The translations under genes were made by a program, and so were the position numbers. Below are positions 7,069 to 13,778 of a stretch of 13,778 bases of DNA, piece by piece. This DNA comes from CAINVV01 sp964528535. Its GTDB lineage: Bacteria; Bacteroidota; Bacteroidia; Bacteroidales; Prolixibacteraceae. Numbering within the stretch: the first letter of the stretch is position 1; each line of letters starts with the position of its first letter. A model generated the notes under the pieces. It saw only the letters and a list, made by a program, of their open reading frames with translations, ran no database searches and was not told the DNA's origin. The stretch is taken from contig CAZGSQ010000105.1 in the NCBI GenBank assembly GCA_964528535.1, positions 1 through 13,778 of the forward strand, given 5' to 3'.

Positions 7069-7629
7069 ATGAACTTACCCCCTTTTGTCAAGAATATGGC
7101 CCGGCTTTCACCGCAGTCAGAAGAGAAGCTGAGCGCCCTCTTTCAGCGGGAGGAATTTCCCAAAGGGCATTTTCTCTACAGGCAGGGAGAGGTCTGCAGG
7201 CACATCTACTACATTGAGAAAGGCCTGGCGCGCATCTATTACCATGCGAGCAGCGGAAAGGAGATAACTGCCTGGTTTTTTGCAGAGAACTCTTTTTTGA
7301 CCGCCCACGACAGCTTTTACCAGCACAAGCCTGCTCCAAGTTGTTGCGAATTGCTGGAGGATTCAGTTATCTATTCCCTCAAATACACAGACATGGAGGC
7401 CATGTTGAACGAAAACCACGACATGGCCAGGTTTGCCTTTTACACGGTTTTTGAATTGGCCAAAAAATTGACCGAATTTATCAACGGCATCAAATTCCAG
7501 AGCGCCGAAGAGCGCTACAATGCACTCATGCTCAATTATCCCAATATCTTTCAACGGGCCAAACTGGGCCATATTGCCTCCTTTTTAGGAATTACCCAGG
7601 AGACACTGAGCAGGATCAGGGGAAGGTGA
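7069..7629 (+). CDS. Crp/Fnr-family transcriptional regulator
   Basis: A cytoplasmic DNA-binding regulator of 186 residues, the usual size for Bacteroidota members of this family. Residues about 15-110 form the cyclic-nucleotide-binding-type beta-barrel sensor (FPKGHFLYRQGEVCRHIYYI at 30-49, then EKGLARIYY). A long dimerisation helix follows (about 117-145). The C-terminal helix-turn-helix is AKLGHIASFLGITQETLSRI (164-183). Its recognition helix carries E178, S181 and R182, the ExxSR pattern that in Fnr contacts TTGAT-type half-sites. The N-terminal cysteine cluster of oxygen-sensing Fnr is absent (only C43, C92, C93), and the CRP cAMP pocket is not recognisable, so the signal is unknown. A matching operator lies about 100 bp downstream (7726-7739), before the next two genes, which makes them its best candidate targets. 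The 42-bp array directly upstream may take part in its own control. Confidence 0.9.
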   Translation: MNLPPFVKNMARLSPQSEEKLSALFQREEFPKGHFLYRQGEVCRHIYYIEKGLARIYYHASSGKEITAWFFAENSFLTAHDSFYQHKPAPSCCELLEDSVIYSLKYTDMEAMLNENHDMARFAFYTVFELAKKLTEFINGIKFQSAEERYNALMLNYPNIFQRAKLGHIASFLGITQETLSRIRGR

Positions 7630-7695
7630 GGAGTGGGGATTTGGACTGTTGGCTTCCAGGACCTTCGGGGGGTCAGGTTGTAAGTGCTGCATTTT

Positions 7696-7718
7696 AACCC
7701 AAATTTTCCCCGGGTTTT
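7696..7718 (+). terminator. Weak possible terminator after the regulator gene
   Basis: AACCC (7696-7700) can pair with GGGTT (7712-7716) across an 11-base loop, with only two more T residues after the stem. The stem is short and the T tract poor, so termination here is only suggested by its position between the regulator and the next promoter. Confidence 0.2.
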
Positions 7719-7725
7719 CCATTTT

Positions 7726-7739
7726 TTGACATAGATCAA
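7726..7739. promoter_or_regulatory. Fnr/Crp-type operator TTGAC-N4-ATCAA
   Basis: TTGACATAGATCAA matches the Fnr-family consensus TTGAT-N4-ATCAA at nine of ten defined positions. The symmetry extends outward with T runs on the left and A runs on the right. Its centre is at 7732.5. If the -7-like box at 7762-7769 is used, the start site falls near 7773-7774 and the operator centres near -41, the classic activating (class II) position. It lies about 50 bp before the reductase-like gene and about 100 bp after the gene for a regulator with an ExxSR recognition helix. Confidence 0.7.
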
Positions 7740-7761
7740 AAATTCTGTCATCTCAGGTTGG

Positions 7762-7769
7762 TTCCTTTG
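7762..7769 (+). promoter_or_regulatory. Possible -7 promoter box of the reductase-domain/PorT-like unit
   Basis: TTCCTTTG differs from the Bacteroidota TAnnTTTG consensus at one position. It lies 19 bp before the ATG at 7789 and at a fitting distance from the Fnr-type operator. No -33 element is evident, as is common for activator-dependent promoters. Confidence 0.3.
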
Positions 7770-7788
7770 CATCATTCAATGAAATGCA

Positions 7789-8253
7789 ATGCGACCAGAG
7801 GAAAATTCAACCAAATCTTTTTTGTCCCGTTTCAGAGGCAAATCGGATGGATCAATCAAAGACCTTCACCTTGTTTTCGTTACTGACGATGCCGGTATCA
7901 GTACCGCTTTTGAGCTTCTTAAGTCTAATCTGAGCCTGGAGTTAGACAGTTGTCTAACCTTGGTTTACACTATTTCGGAAGATCCGAACCATTTCCTCTT
8001 CAAGGCTGAGCTGAAAAGTTTGGTGAAACGGTTTCCCACCCAACTGATCACCTATCCTTTGCACCATGGGGAACTTGTCTCATCCTACAATTGCGGCGCG
8101 ATCCAGCGGGTGCTGGAAATCGTGCTCAATTGCAATGTTCGGAAACATCTTCAATTCCTGATACTTGGACAGGCCGGGTTGGTTGAGACAGCAACCGATC
8201 GACTGCAATTTCTGGGAATAGACTCCGGTCAAATTCATTCACAAATCTTTTAA
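7789..8253 (+). CDS. Stand-alone, degenerate NAD(P)-binding domain of the ferredoxin reductase family
   Basis: The 154 residues follow the pattern of the nucleotide-binding half of ferredoxin-NADP reductase-type enzymes. There is a first strand and turn LHLVFVTDDAGISTAFELL (26-44), where active members have GxGxGITP. Then come strand LTLVYTISED (56-65), helix FKAELKSLVKRFP (71-83), strand QLITYPL (85-91), strand LQFLILGQAGLVETATDRL (121-139), where active members have CGP, and the end GIDSGQIHSQIF (143-154), like the usual GV-x-IH-x-E-x-F. The FAD-binding barrel and [2Fe-2S] domain are absent, and both nucleotide-binding motifs are altered, so electron transfer is unlikely. A regulatory or binding role, or decay, is possible. 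It follows an Fnr-type operator and lies 12 bp before the PorT-like gene. The family call rests on fold pattern, not strong identity. Confidence 0.6.
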   Translation: MRPEENSTKSFLSRFRGKSDGSIKDLHLVFVTDDAGISTAFELLKSNLSLELDSCLTLVYTISEDPNHFLFKAELKSLVKRFPTQLITYPLHHGELVSSYNCGAIQRVLEIVLNCNVRKHLQFLILGQAGLVETATDRLQFLGIDSGQIHSQIF

Positions 8254-8265
8254 CAACAAAAAATC

Positions 8266-8880
8266 ATGAAAACTTTTCGATTCATTTCGTTGGCAATCGT
8301 ACTGATGCTGACTTCGACTTCAATCTTTGCGCAAAACCAATTTGGTCTCAAAACTGGTGTAGCCGCTACCACCTTCTCGGTAAAGGGTGATCTGCTCGAC
8401 AACAGTCATGTTACCTTTTCCTGCACTGCAGGTGCTTTTTACGACCTGAAGCTGAACGACTCTTTTTCCATTCAGCCTGAAATCAACTACCTGCGCAAGG
8501 GTCGCAAAGACGAAACGGTAGAGCTGAATACAACCAAATCGACTGATTTTATGCTTCATTATCTGCAGGTTCCTGTACTTCTTCAGTACCGCGATGCCAA
8601 TTCATTTGTAAAATCGGGCTCTTTCTTTTACATCAATGCCGGCCCTTATGCCGCCATGGTACTCGGTCACCAGACCCGGCCATCCTCCAGTTCAATTCAG
8701 TACCCTGAAAGCAACAAAACCGACTGGGGTGCAACTTTTGGAATCGGTTACCAGTTGCCGGTTTGCAGGAAGGAGATCCGTTTTGATCTGAGGTATGACA
8801 TGGGACTCTCGGCTATCGCCAATCAACCGTCAGATTACCATACCAAAGCGTTGAGCCTGACCGTTGGGATCTTGTTGTAA
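8266..8880 (+). CDS. PorT-like outer-membrane beta-barrel protein
   Basis: A small secreted barrel of 204 residues. A signal peptide is clear: K2 to A22 with hydrophobic core FISLAIVLMLTS (6-17) and likely cleavage after FA, leaving Q23. The mature part shows the pattern of the Bacteroidota outer-membrane barrel family (PorT/OMP_b-brl_2): a starting FGLKTGV strand, the conserved FSIQPEINYLRKG (about 65-77), LHYLQVPVLLQYR (92-104), FYINAGPYAAMVLG (116-129) and a final strand LSLTVGILL (196-204). Such proteins sit in the outer membrane; few have known functions. It starts 12 bp after the reductase-domain gene and is probably co-transcribed under the Fnr-type operator. It ends convergently with the kinase gene, with about 70 bp between. 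Confidence 0.85.
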   Translation: MKTFRFISLAIVLMLTSTSIFAQNQFGLKTGVAATTFSVKGDLLDNSHVTFSCTAGAFYDLKLNDSFSIQPEINYLRKGRKDETVELNTTKSTDFMLHYLQVPVLLQYRDANSFVKSGSFFYINAGPYAAMVLGHQTRPSSSSIQYPESNKTDWGATFGIGYQLPVCRKEIRFDLRYDMGLSAIANQPSDYHTKALSLTVGILL

Positions 8881-8951
8881 TAGAGGACGGGTACGGTTGA
8901 TTGTCTGCAGGGCAGGAAAGCAGGGATAACAATTTTGATTGGACGGGTAGT

Positions 8952-10862
8952 TCAAGGATTCAAGAGGGGCAAATTCATTGGCAATACGAAGGAGAAAGTA
9001 CTTCCGATTCCTTCCTGGCTCACCACCCCGAGCGTTCCTCCGTGTTTCTCGATAAAATCCTTGCAGATGATCAATCCCAATCCCGAGCTGTGTTCTCCTT
9101 CCGTGCCTTTGCGACCGGTATTGACATTCAGTTGGAACAGACCATTCACGAGATGTTGGCTCATGCCAATCCCGGTATCCGCAACAGAGATTTTAACGGA
9201 GTCTTCCTCTATCTTAACTGCAGTGATGGTGATCTTGCCACCTCTGTGCGTGAACTTGACGGCATTGGTTGCAAGATTCCTAAGGATGCTCGAAAACATT
9301 TTGACATCGGCGGAGAGCAATAGATCCTTGGGGACTACCCTCTCGACTGCAATCTCTTTTGAATTTGCCGCCTCAAGCACCTGGACCAGACTCTCATCAA
9401 CCTTGGGTTTAAGCAGAAAAAGTTGAGGGGCAAAAACGGTGAGTCCCCGCTGCATTCTCGACCATTCGAGCAGGTTCCCGAGTAATCCGAAAAGATTGGA
9501 TGCCGAATCCCGCATGCTTGTGGAAATTTTTTGAATCTCTGCCATCGTAAGGGAAGTCAAACCCTCCGCCATGATTTGTGTCAATCCCAGAAACCCATTG
9601 AAAGGCTGGCGAAGGTCGTGGGCGATGATGGAGAAAAATTTATCTTTTTCTGCAATCATCTTTTGAAGCTCGTCATTCTTGCTGTTCAATTCAGATTCGG
9701 CACGTTTCCGTTTGGAGATATCGATGAACGAACAGACAACCTGTTCTACTTTCCCATCTTCGCCAAACTGTGGTTCGGCATCTACCCTCAACCAGACCCG
9801 GTCCTTTGAGAGCGGGCGATAAACTCCCATCACGATGTCACGAACTGATTGACCTGTGGCAATGGCCTGCGGAACAGGATGGGAAGACCCGGGGAAGGGG
9901 GTTCCGTCTTCATGGATTACATTCCAGTCGGGATCGAACGAAGATTTTCCAAGAAGCTGCGCTTCGTTGATTCCCAACAGTTCGAGCGCCTTAGGATTGC
10001 TCATTAAAATTTTTGATTCATTGTTTTGAAGAATGACGCCTACAGGCATGTCATTGACAAGGTTCTTAAATTTCGACTCACTCTCCAACAGTACCTTCTC
10101 TGCAAGTTTGCGGGCAGTAATATCCGTAAAAGCAGTTGCAAATTTTCCTTGACCGGGCGAATAGACCGAGATGTAAAAAAATTTACCCATTGGCTTAAAG
10201 TATTGTTCGAAAGAATGGGCAATTCCTGTTTCAGCTACCTTGGAATAAATCTCCAGGAATGGCACCTCCTCCGTTCCATAGAGTTGGCTGGCAAGCTTTC
10301 CGATGGCATCCCCTGTCTTGATATTCAACTGTTTTTCAGAAGCCGGATTGGCATCAATGATTCTGTAGTCGATGGCGATTCCATTGTTGTCGTACACCAA
10401 GTCGTGCAGATAGACCCCCTCCTGCATGGCAGAGAAAAGAGCACGCAACTTTGAGAGCGCATCCTTTGATTCCCGCTCCGCCTTGATGACCCGGCAAGCA
10501 GCCGAAATACTTGCCTGCAATTCGCGGTCATTGACGGGTCGGAAGAGGTATCCGTCGGCTCCGCCTTCGAGTCCTTCTGCGATGTAATCAGAGTCAGGTA
10601 GATAATTTGCAATCAGCAGTATGAAAACAGAGGAAAACTCAGGGTGAATCTTGATGGATTCGACCAACTCCTTGCAGGGGGTGCCTGGCAACAACACATC
10701 CAACAGTACCATATCTGGCTTCTCTCTGTCGAGTGCTTCCAAACAACCGGTACTGTTGGTGGCGGAAAATATTTTGAAATTGTTTCTCTTTAGTACCTTT
10801 TTAACCGCAGTCAGAGTCTCTGCATTTTCATCGGCTACCAAAATTTTAAGGTTGTGGTTCAT
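8952..10862 (-). CDS. Sensor histidine kinase, REC-PAS-PAS-HisKA-HATPase
   Basis: A soluble cytoplasmic kinase of 636 residues from the ATG at 10862. A TTG two codons upstream is open but less likely. Residues about 5-120 form an N-terminal receiver with acceptor D55 in LLDVLLPG; the usual lysine before the conserved proline is arginine (R108 in FRPV). Two PAS domains follow (about 138-255 and 262-385, each ending in FxDI[TS]xRK). HisKA has H415 in FFSIIAHDLRQPF. HATPase has N533 in LRNLATNAVKFT, DTGIGM (562-567) and SSGLGLI (592-598). No membrane segment is seen, so it senses an internal signal or is fed by another kinase through its receiver. It has no C-terminal receiver and no response regulator next to it. 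It is divergent from the GH10 xylanase across about 150 bp. Domains are certain; the signal is unknown. Confidence 0.93.
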   Translation of the reverse strand: MNHNLKILVADENAETLTAVKKVLKRNNFKIFSATNSTGCLEALDREKPDMVLLDVLLPGTPCKELVESIKIHPEFSSVFILLIANYLPDSDYIAEGLEGGADGYLFRPVNDRELQASISAACRVIKAERESKDALSKLRALFSAMQEGVYLHDLVYDNNGIAIDYRIIDANPASEKQLNIKTGDAIGKLASQLYGTEEVPFLEIYSKVAETGIAHSFEQYFKPMGKFFYISVYSPGQGKFATAFTDITARKLAEKVLLESESKFKNLVNDMPVGVILQNNESKILMSNPKALELLGINEAQLLGKSSFDPDWNVIHEDGTPFPGSSHPVPQAIATGQSVRDIVMGVYRPLSKDRVWLRVDAEPQFGEDGKVEQVVCSFIDISKRKRAESELNSKNDELQKMIAEKDKFFSIIAHDLRQPFNGFLGLTQIMAEGLTSLTMAEIQKISTSMRDSASNLFGLLGNLLEWSRMQRGLTVFAPQLFLLKPKVDESLVQVLEAANSKEIAVERVVPKDLLLSADVKMFSSILRNLATNAVKFTHRGGKITITAVKIEEDSVKISVADTGIGMSQHLVNGLFQLNVNTGRKGTEGEHSSGLGLIICKDFIEKHGGTLGVVSQEGIGSTFSFVLPMNLPLLNP

Positions 10863-11015
10863 AAACAATGAAAGTGATTAATTATTTGAATAGCGAATAG
10901 ACTGTTTCGATATAAACATACTCAAAAATGCCAATATCTTAGGATTAAAATGATTAAAGTGTAACTTTATACGGTACCAAACTATCGTGCAGTTTTTTAC
11001 ACAAACAAACCAACT

Positions 11016-12143
11016 ATGAAAAAGGTTTTTGGCGTTTCCCAGTTGACAAGAGAGATTTTAGCTGTTCTTGTGATCCTGTTTTTTGTCCAATTTCAGATTT
11101 GTGAACCGGCATTTGCTGGCATGGGCAACCATCCTGATGCTTTTAAACCAGATTCTTTGAAAGGTCTGAAAGATTACTACAAAGGTTATTTCCCGGTAGG
11201 CGTTTCCGTTTCCCCCAACTCGCTTGCGGGTTCCGAATCGCTTTTGATTCTTAAGAATTTTGCCAGTCTGACCGCTGAAAATGTGATGAAAAGCGGTCCC
11301 ATCCATCCTGAAGAATCCCGGTATTCCTGGGAGAATGCCGATAAAATCGTTGGCTTCGCGCAGTCCAATGGCTTGCTGATGCGGGGCCATACCCTTTGCT
11401 GGCACCAGCAAACGCCTGTCTGGATGTTCAAGGATCAGGCAGGTAATCCTGTCTCCAAAGAGGTATTGCTGGGAAGGTTGAAGGAGCACATCAAGGAGGT
11501 TGTCTCGCGTTACAAGGGGAAGATTTATGCCTGGGACGTTGTGAACGAGGCCGTGGCGGACAATGATTCTCTGTTTTTGAGGGAGTCGCCCTGGTTGAAA
11601 ATAGCCGGCGAAGGGTACATTGCCAAGGCATTTCAGTGGGCGCATGAGGCAGACCCAACCGCCCAACTTTTTTACAACGACTACAATACTGAATTTCCCG
11701 GCAAGCGCGACAAGATCTACAAATTGCTGAAGAAGCTGCTTGAGGCGGGGGTTCCAATCAATGGCATCGGCTTGCAGGGGCACTGGAATCTGAAGAATCC
11801 TTCAGAAAAGGAGCTCAGGGAGACCATTGAAAAATTTTCATCGCTGGGGCTGAAGATTCAGATCACCGAGCTGGACGTCTCTGTCTATGGTGAAGGGGAG
11901 AAGGATCCTTCAGATCATCTGTTTACCCCTGCCAGAGAGCAGCAACAGATCGACCAATACAAGATGATATTCAGGGTTTTGCGCAGTTACCAGAAAAACA
12001 TAACAGGAGTGACTTTCTGGAATGTCTCAGACAGGTCGAGTTGGCTGGATAATTTCCCGGTTCGGGGCAGAAAGAATTATCCTTTGCTGTTTGACCAGAA
12101 CCTGAGCGCTAAAAAGGCTTACCAGGAAGTCGTTAATTTTTGA
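11016..12143 (+). CDS. Secreted GH10 endo-1,4-beta-xylanase
   Basis: It hydrolyses internal beta-1,4 bonds of xylan outside the cytoplasm. A signal peptide spans about residues 1-34 (basic start, hydrophobic AVLVILFFVQF at 16-26, cleavage near AFA-G). The rest is one GH10 (beta/alpha)8 barrel. Substrate-site residues are in RGHTLCWHQQTP (123-134). The acid/base is E178 in WDVVNEA, and the nucleophile is E285 in ITELDV. The FWNVSDRSSW block (334-343) is also family-typical. There is no carbohydrate-binding module, no C-terminal sorting domain and no lipoprotein cysteine, so it is probably periplasmic or released. At 375 residues it is a normal single-domain length. No SusC/SusD pair, ABC transporter or other glycosidase is in the window. 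The upstream TAACTTTA (10962-10969) is one base off a -7 box. The divergent kinase is the only regulator nearby. Confidence 0.95.
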   Translation: MKKVFGVSQLTREILAVLVILFFVQFQICEPAFAGMGNHPDAFKPDSLKGLKDYYKGYFPVGVSVSPNSLAGSESLLILKNFASLTAENVMKSGPIHPEESRYSWENADKIVGFAQSNGLLMRGHTLCWHQQTPVWMFKDQAGNPVSKEVLLGRLKEHIKEVVSRYKGKIYAWDVVNEAVADNDSLFLRESPWLKIAGEGYIAKAFQWAHEADPTAQLFYNDYNTEFPGKRDKIYKLLKKLLEAGVPINGIGLQGHWNLKNPSEKELRETIEKFSSLGLKIQITELDVSVYGEGEKDPSDHLFTPAREQQQIDQYKMIFRVLRSYQKNITGVTFWNVSDRSSWLDNFPVRGRKNYPLLFDQNLSAKKAYQEVVNF

Positions 12144-12225
12144 CCTTCACCGACAAACATGCGAAATCATTGTTCAGGAGCTCACCAACTGGATCAGGGA
12201 GAAAGAGCCACTTAAAAGTATTTTC

Positions 12226-13733
12226 TCAACAGGGCATCAAATTTGCTTTGCTGATTGGTTTTGAAACATAATCGTTGCAGCCTGCTTCCAGGGCTTTCTC
12301 CCTGTCGCCGGCAAGGCCAAAGGCTGTCTGTGCGACGATTGTTACATGCTTGTTGAATGTTCTGATTTGTCGGGTTGCTTCGTAACCATCCATGTCAGGC
12401 ATCTTGATATCCATCAGCACCAGTTCTACATCCGGATGTTGACGACAAGCCTGGATGGCACCGGAGCCTGTAGCTACCGAAATAATTTCCTTGCCAACTG
12501 ATTTTAACGCACTCTGAAGATATTGCTCCGACATCTCATCGTCTTCGGCGATAAGTATTTTGAGATTCAAATGCTTTAGATTTAATTCATCAACGACGGC
12601 TGTCAGGTCGGCTGTCGGGCTGCTTTGTACCACCGGTTCATAAGGAATTGTAAAGGAGAAGGTGGTTCCACTCTCCGTAGATGGGGCCTTTTGCCTGCTT
12701 TCGACCCATATTTTACCTCCCAGCATCTCGACGTAAGCCTTCGAAATGGACAAACCCAATCCGGCACCCTGGTAGGCTTGCGTATCCTGGATGTCGGCCT
12801 GAATAAATCTTTCAAAAATGGCTTCCTGTCGGTTTTCTGGAATGCCGATCCCGGTATCTTTCACATAAAATTGCAACAGGTTTGATGCAGAATCTGTCAC
12901 AACAAGATCGCAGCCTACTTCGATGTAGCCAGAATGGGTAAATTTTATGGCATTCTTGATCAGATTGGTAAGAATGGCATATAATTTTTCACTGTCGGTA
13001 TGTACAAGTGCCTGGTCATATAATATGTTGTTGTTGATTAACAAGCTGATCCCCTTGGCGTCGACTTCAGGTTTGAAGAATTTGTACAAAAAATCGAATT
13101 TGTCAAGGATGTTGGTCTTGTTTTTTCGAAGCACCATCAATCCCGCCTCAATTTTAGAGATATCCACTATGTCGTTGATGATGTTGAGCATTCTGGCGCC
13201 ACTCTTCTCTATGATTTTAATGTATTCCTGTTGTTCTTCGCCCGAAAGATTTGGTTCTTTTAGTAGTTCGGCGAATCCCAGAATACCATTCATTGGGGTA
13301 CGGATTTCGTGGCTCATGTTGGCAAGGAAGGCCGATTTCAGACGATCACTCTCCTGGGCGCGCTTCTTGGCGTCGATGAGTTCCTGTGAAATTTTTTTCT
13401 CCTCTGTAATATCTTTCTTGATGGCCAGGAAATTTGAGATGACGCCTTGCTCGCTAAAAACAGGGGCAATCGTGGCAGACTCCCAGTAAAGCTCTCCGTT
13501 TTTCTTTTTGTTGTGAAACTCACCCTTCCATTCTTTTCCTGAAATGATGGTATCCCAAAGATGTTGGTACTCTGTTTTGCTTAATTCATGTGTGCTAAGT
13601 ACCCTGGGATTGTTGCCAATCAACTCTTCCAACGAGTATCCAGTCAATTTTGAAGCTGTTGGATTGGCGTATTCGATCTTCCCGTCAATGTCTGTAATGA
13701 TGATGGTATTGGGGCTTTGGTCCACGGCCCTGG
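12226..13733 (-). CDS. Hybrid sensor histidine kinase (PAS-HisKA-HATPase-REC), 5'-partial and 3'-frameshifted
   Basis: Numbering from the GTG at 13725: a PAS domain at about 1-118; HisKA with H139 in NMSHEIRTP; HATPase with LTNLIKNAIKFT (252-263), DTGIGIP (290-296), ERFIQAD (305-311) and GAGLGLSI (320-327); and a receiver at about 388-499 with D439 in LMDIKMP and K489. The GTG is not a start: the frame continues upstream as SRAVDQSP, the usual lead-in to such a PAS domain, until genomic sequence ends at about 13733. The N terminus is therefore missing. The stop at 12226 comes early. One more A in the AAA of GCAAATTTG would restore SKAKFDALLRKYF and end at 12212, matching the end LALIRKYF of the paralogue at 56-904. 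Family is certain. Whether the frameshift is biological or an assembly error cannot be told here. Confidence 0.92.
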
Positions 13734-13778
13734 AGATCGGAAGAGCGTCGTGTAGGGAAAGAGTGTTCAGAGCCGTGT
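13734..13778. other. Illumina TruSeq adapter read-through, not genomic
   Basis: From 13734 the sequence reads AGATCGGAAGAGCGTCGTGT followed by AGGGAAAGAGTGT, the reverse complement of the TruSeq universal (P5-side) adapter. The next eight bases, TCAGAGCC (13767-13774), sit where the i5 index lies and are the reverse complement of GGCTCTGA, which I recall as TruSeq HT index D504. GTGT (13775-13778) then begins the remaining P5 sequence. The contig was therefore extended into untrimmed adapter, and nothing biological should be read from these 45 bases. Confidence 0.97.

Noticed and set aside
8884..8949. Direct repeat GGACGGGTA (about 8885 and 8941)
   Set aside because: Nine bases in a short convergent spacer, with no element structure; likely chance.
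8935..9426. 163-residue plus-strand frame under the kinase
   Set aside because: Antisense shadow of the HATPase and HisKA domains of the 8952-10862 kinase.
11058..11783. 241-residue frame antisense to the xylanase
   Set aside because: It lies fully within a gene with intact GH10 catalytic motifs on the other strand and has no recognisable domain.

Overview
The window looks like a contig from an environmental Bacteroidota (Bacteroidetes) bacterium, probably near the Marinilabiliales/Prolixibacteraceae or related uncultured Bacteroidales. The signs are PAS/hybrid histidine kinases of the type common in that phylum, a PorT-like outer-membrane barrel, a Bacteroidota-style Crp-family regulator, TAnnTTTG-like promoter boxes and few Shine-Dalgarno sites. 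The placement is from protein character only. The last 45 bases are not genomic: they are a sequencing-library adapter, so real sequence ends at about 13733.

Layout. Positions 1-55 look like the terminal repeats of an IS21-like insertion sequence. The element cuts off a hybrid sensor kinase whose ATPase and receiver domains remain (56-904, +). A minus-strand block follows: a 609-residue Lgt-like membrane protein fused to a beta-rich domain (6457-4628), phosphoenolpyruvate carboxylase ppc (4430-1662) and, 21 bp further, a beta-carbonic anhydrase (1640-1014). The last two form a bicarbonate-making and bicarbonate-using pair that feeds oxaloacetate. The gap 6458-7068 has no credible gene. It holds a promoter box for the minus-strand block, about 170 bp in which I see nothing, a degenerate and then perfect array of 42-bp repeats (each two diverged 21-bp halves), and a promoter-like box for the next gene.

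From 7069 on the plus strand come a Crp/Fnr-family regulator, a TTGAC-N4-ATCAA operator, and a likely two-gene unit: a stand-alone degenerate NAD-binding reductase domain (7789-8253) and a secreted PorT-like barrel (8266-8880). The regulator's ExxSR recognition motif fits the operator, so a local regulatory circuit is plausible. A minus-strand REC-PAS-PAS-HisKA-HATPase kinase (10862-8952) is divergent from a secreted GH10 xylanase (11016-12143, +). The window closes with a second hybrid kinase on the minus strand (12226-13733). It is a close paralogue of the left-hand fragment, is cut by the contig end, and carries a one-base frameshift in its last codons.

Most notable items: the Lgt-like/beta-domain fusion, the 42-bp array beside a regulator gene, the operator-controlled vestigial reductase domain, the loss of predicted aspartate-inhibition residues in PEPC, the IS/kinase junction, the kinase frameshift and the adapter read-through.
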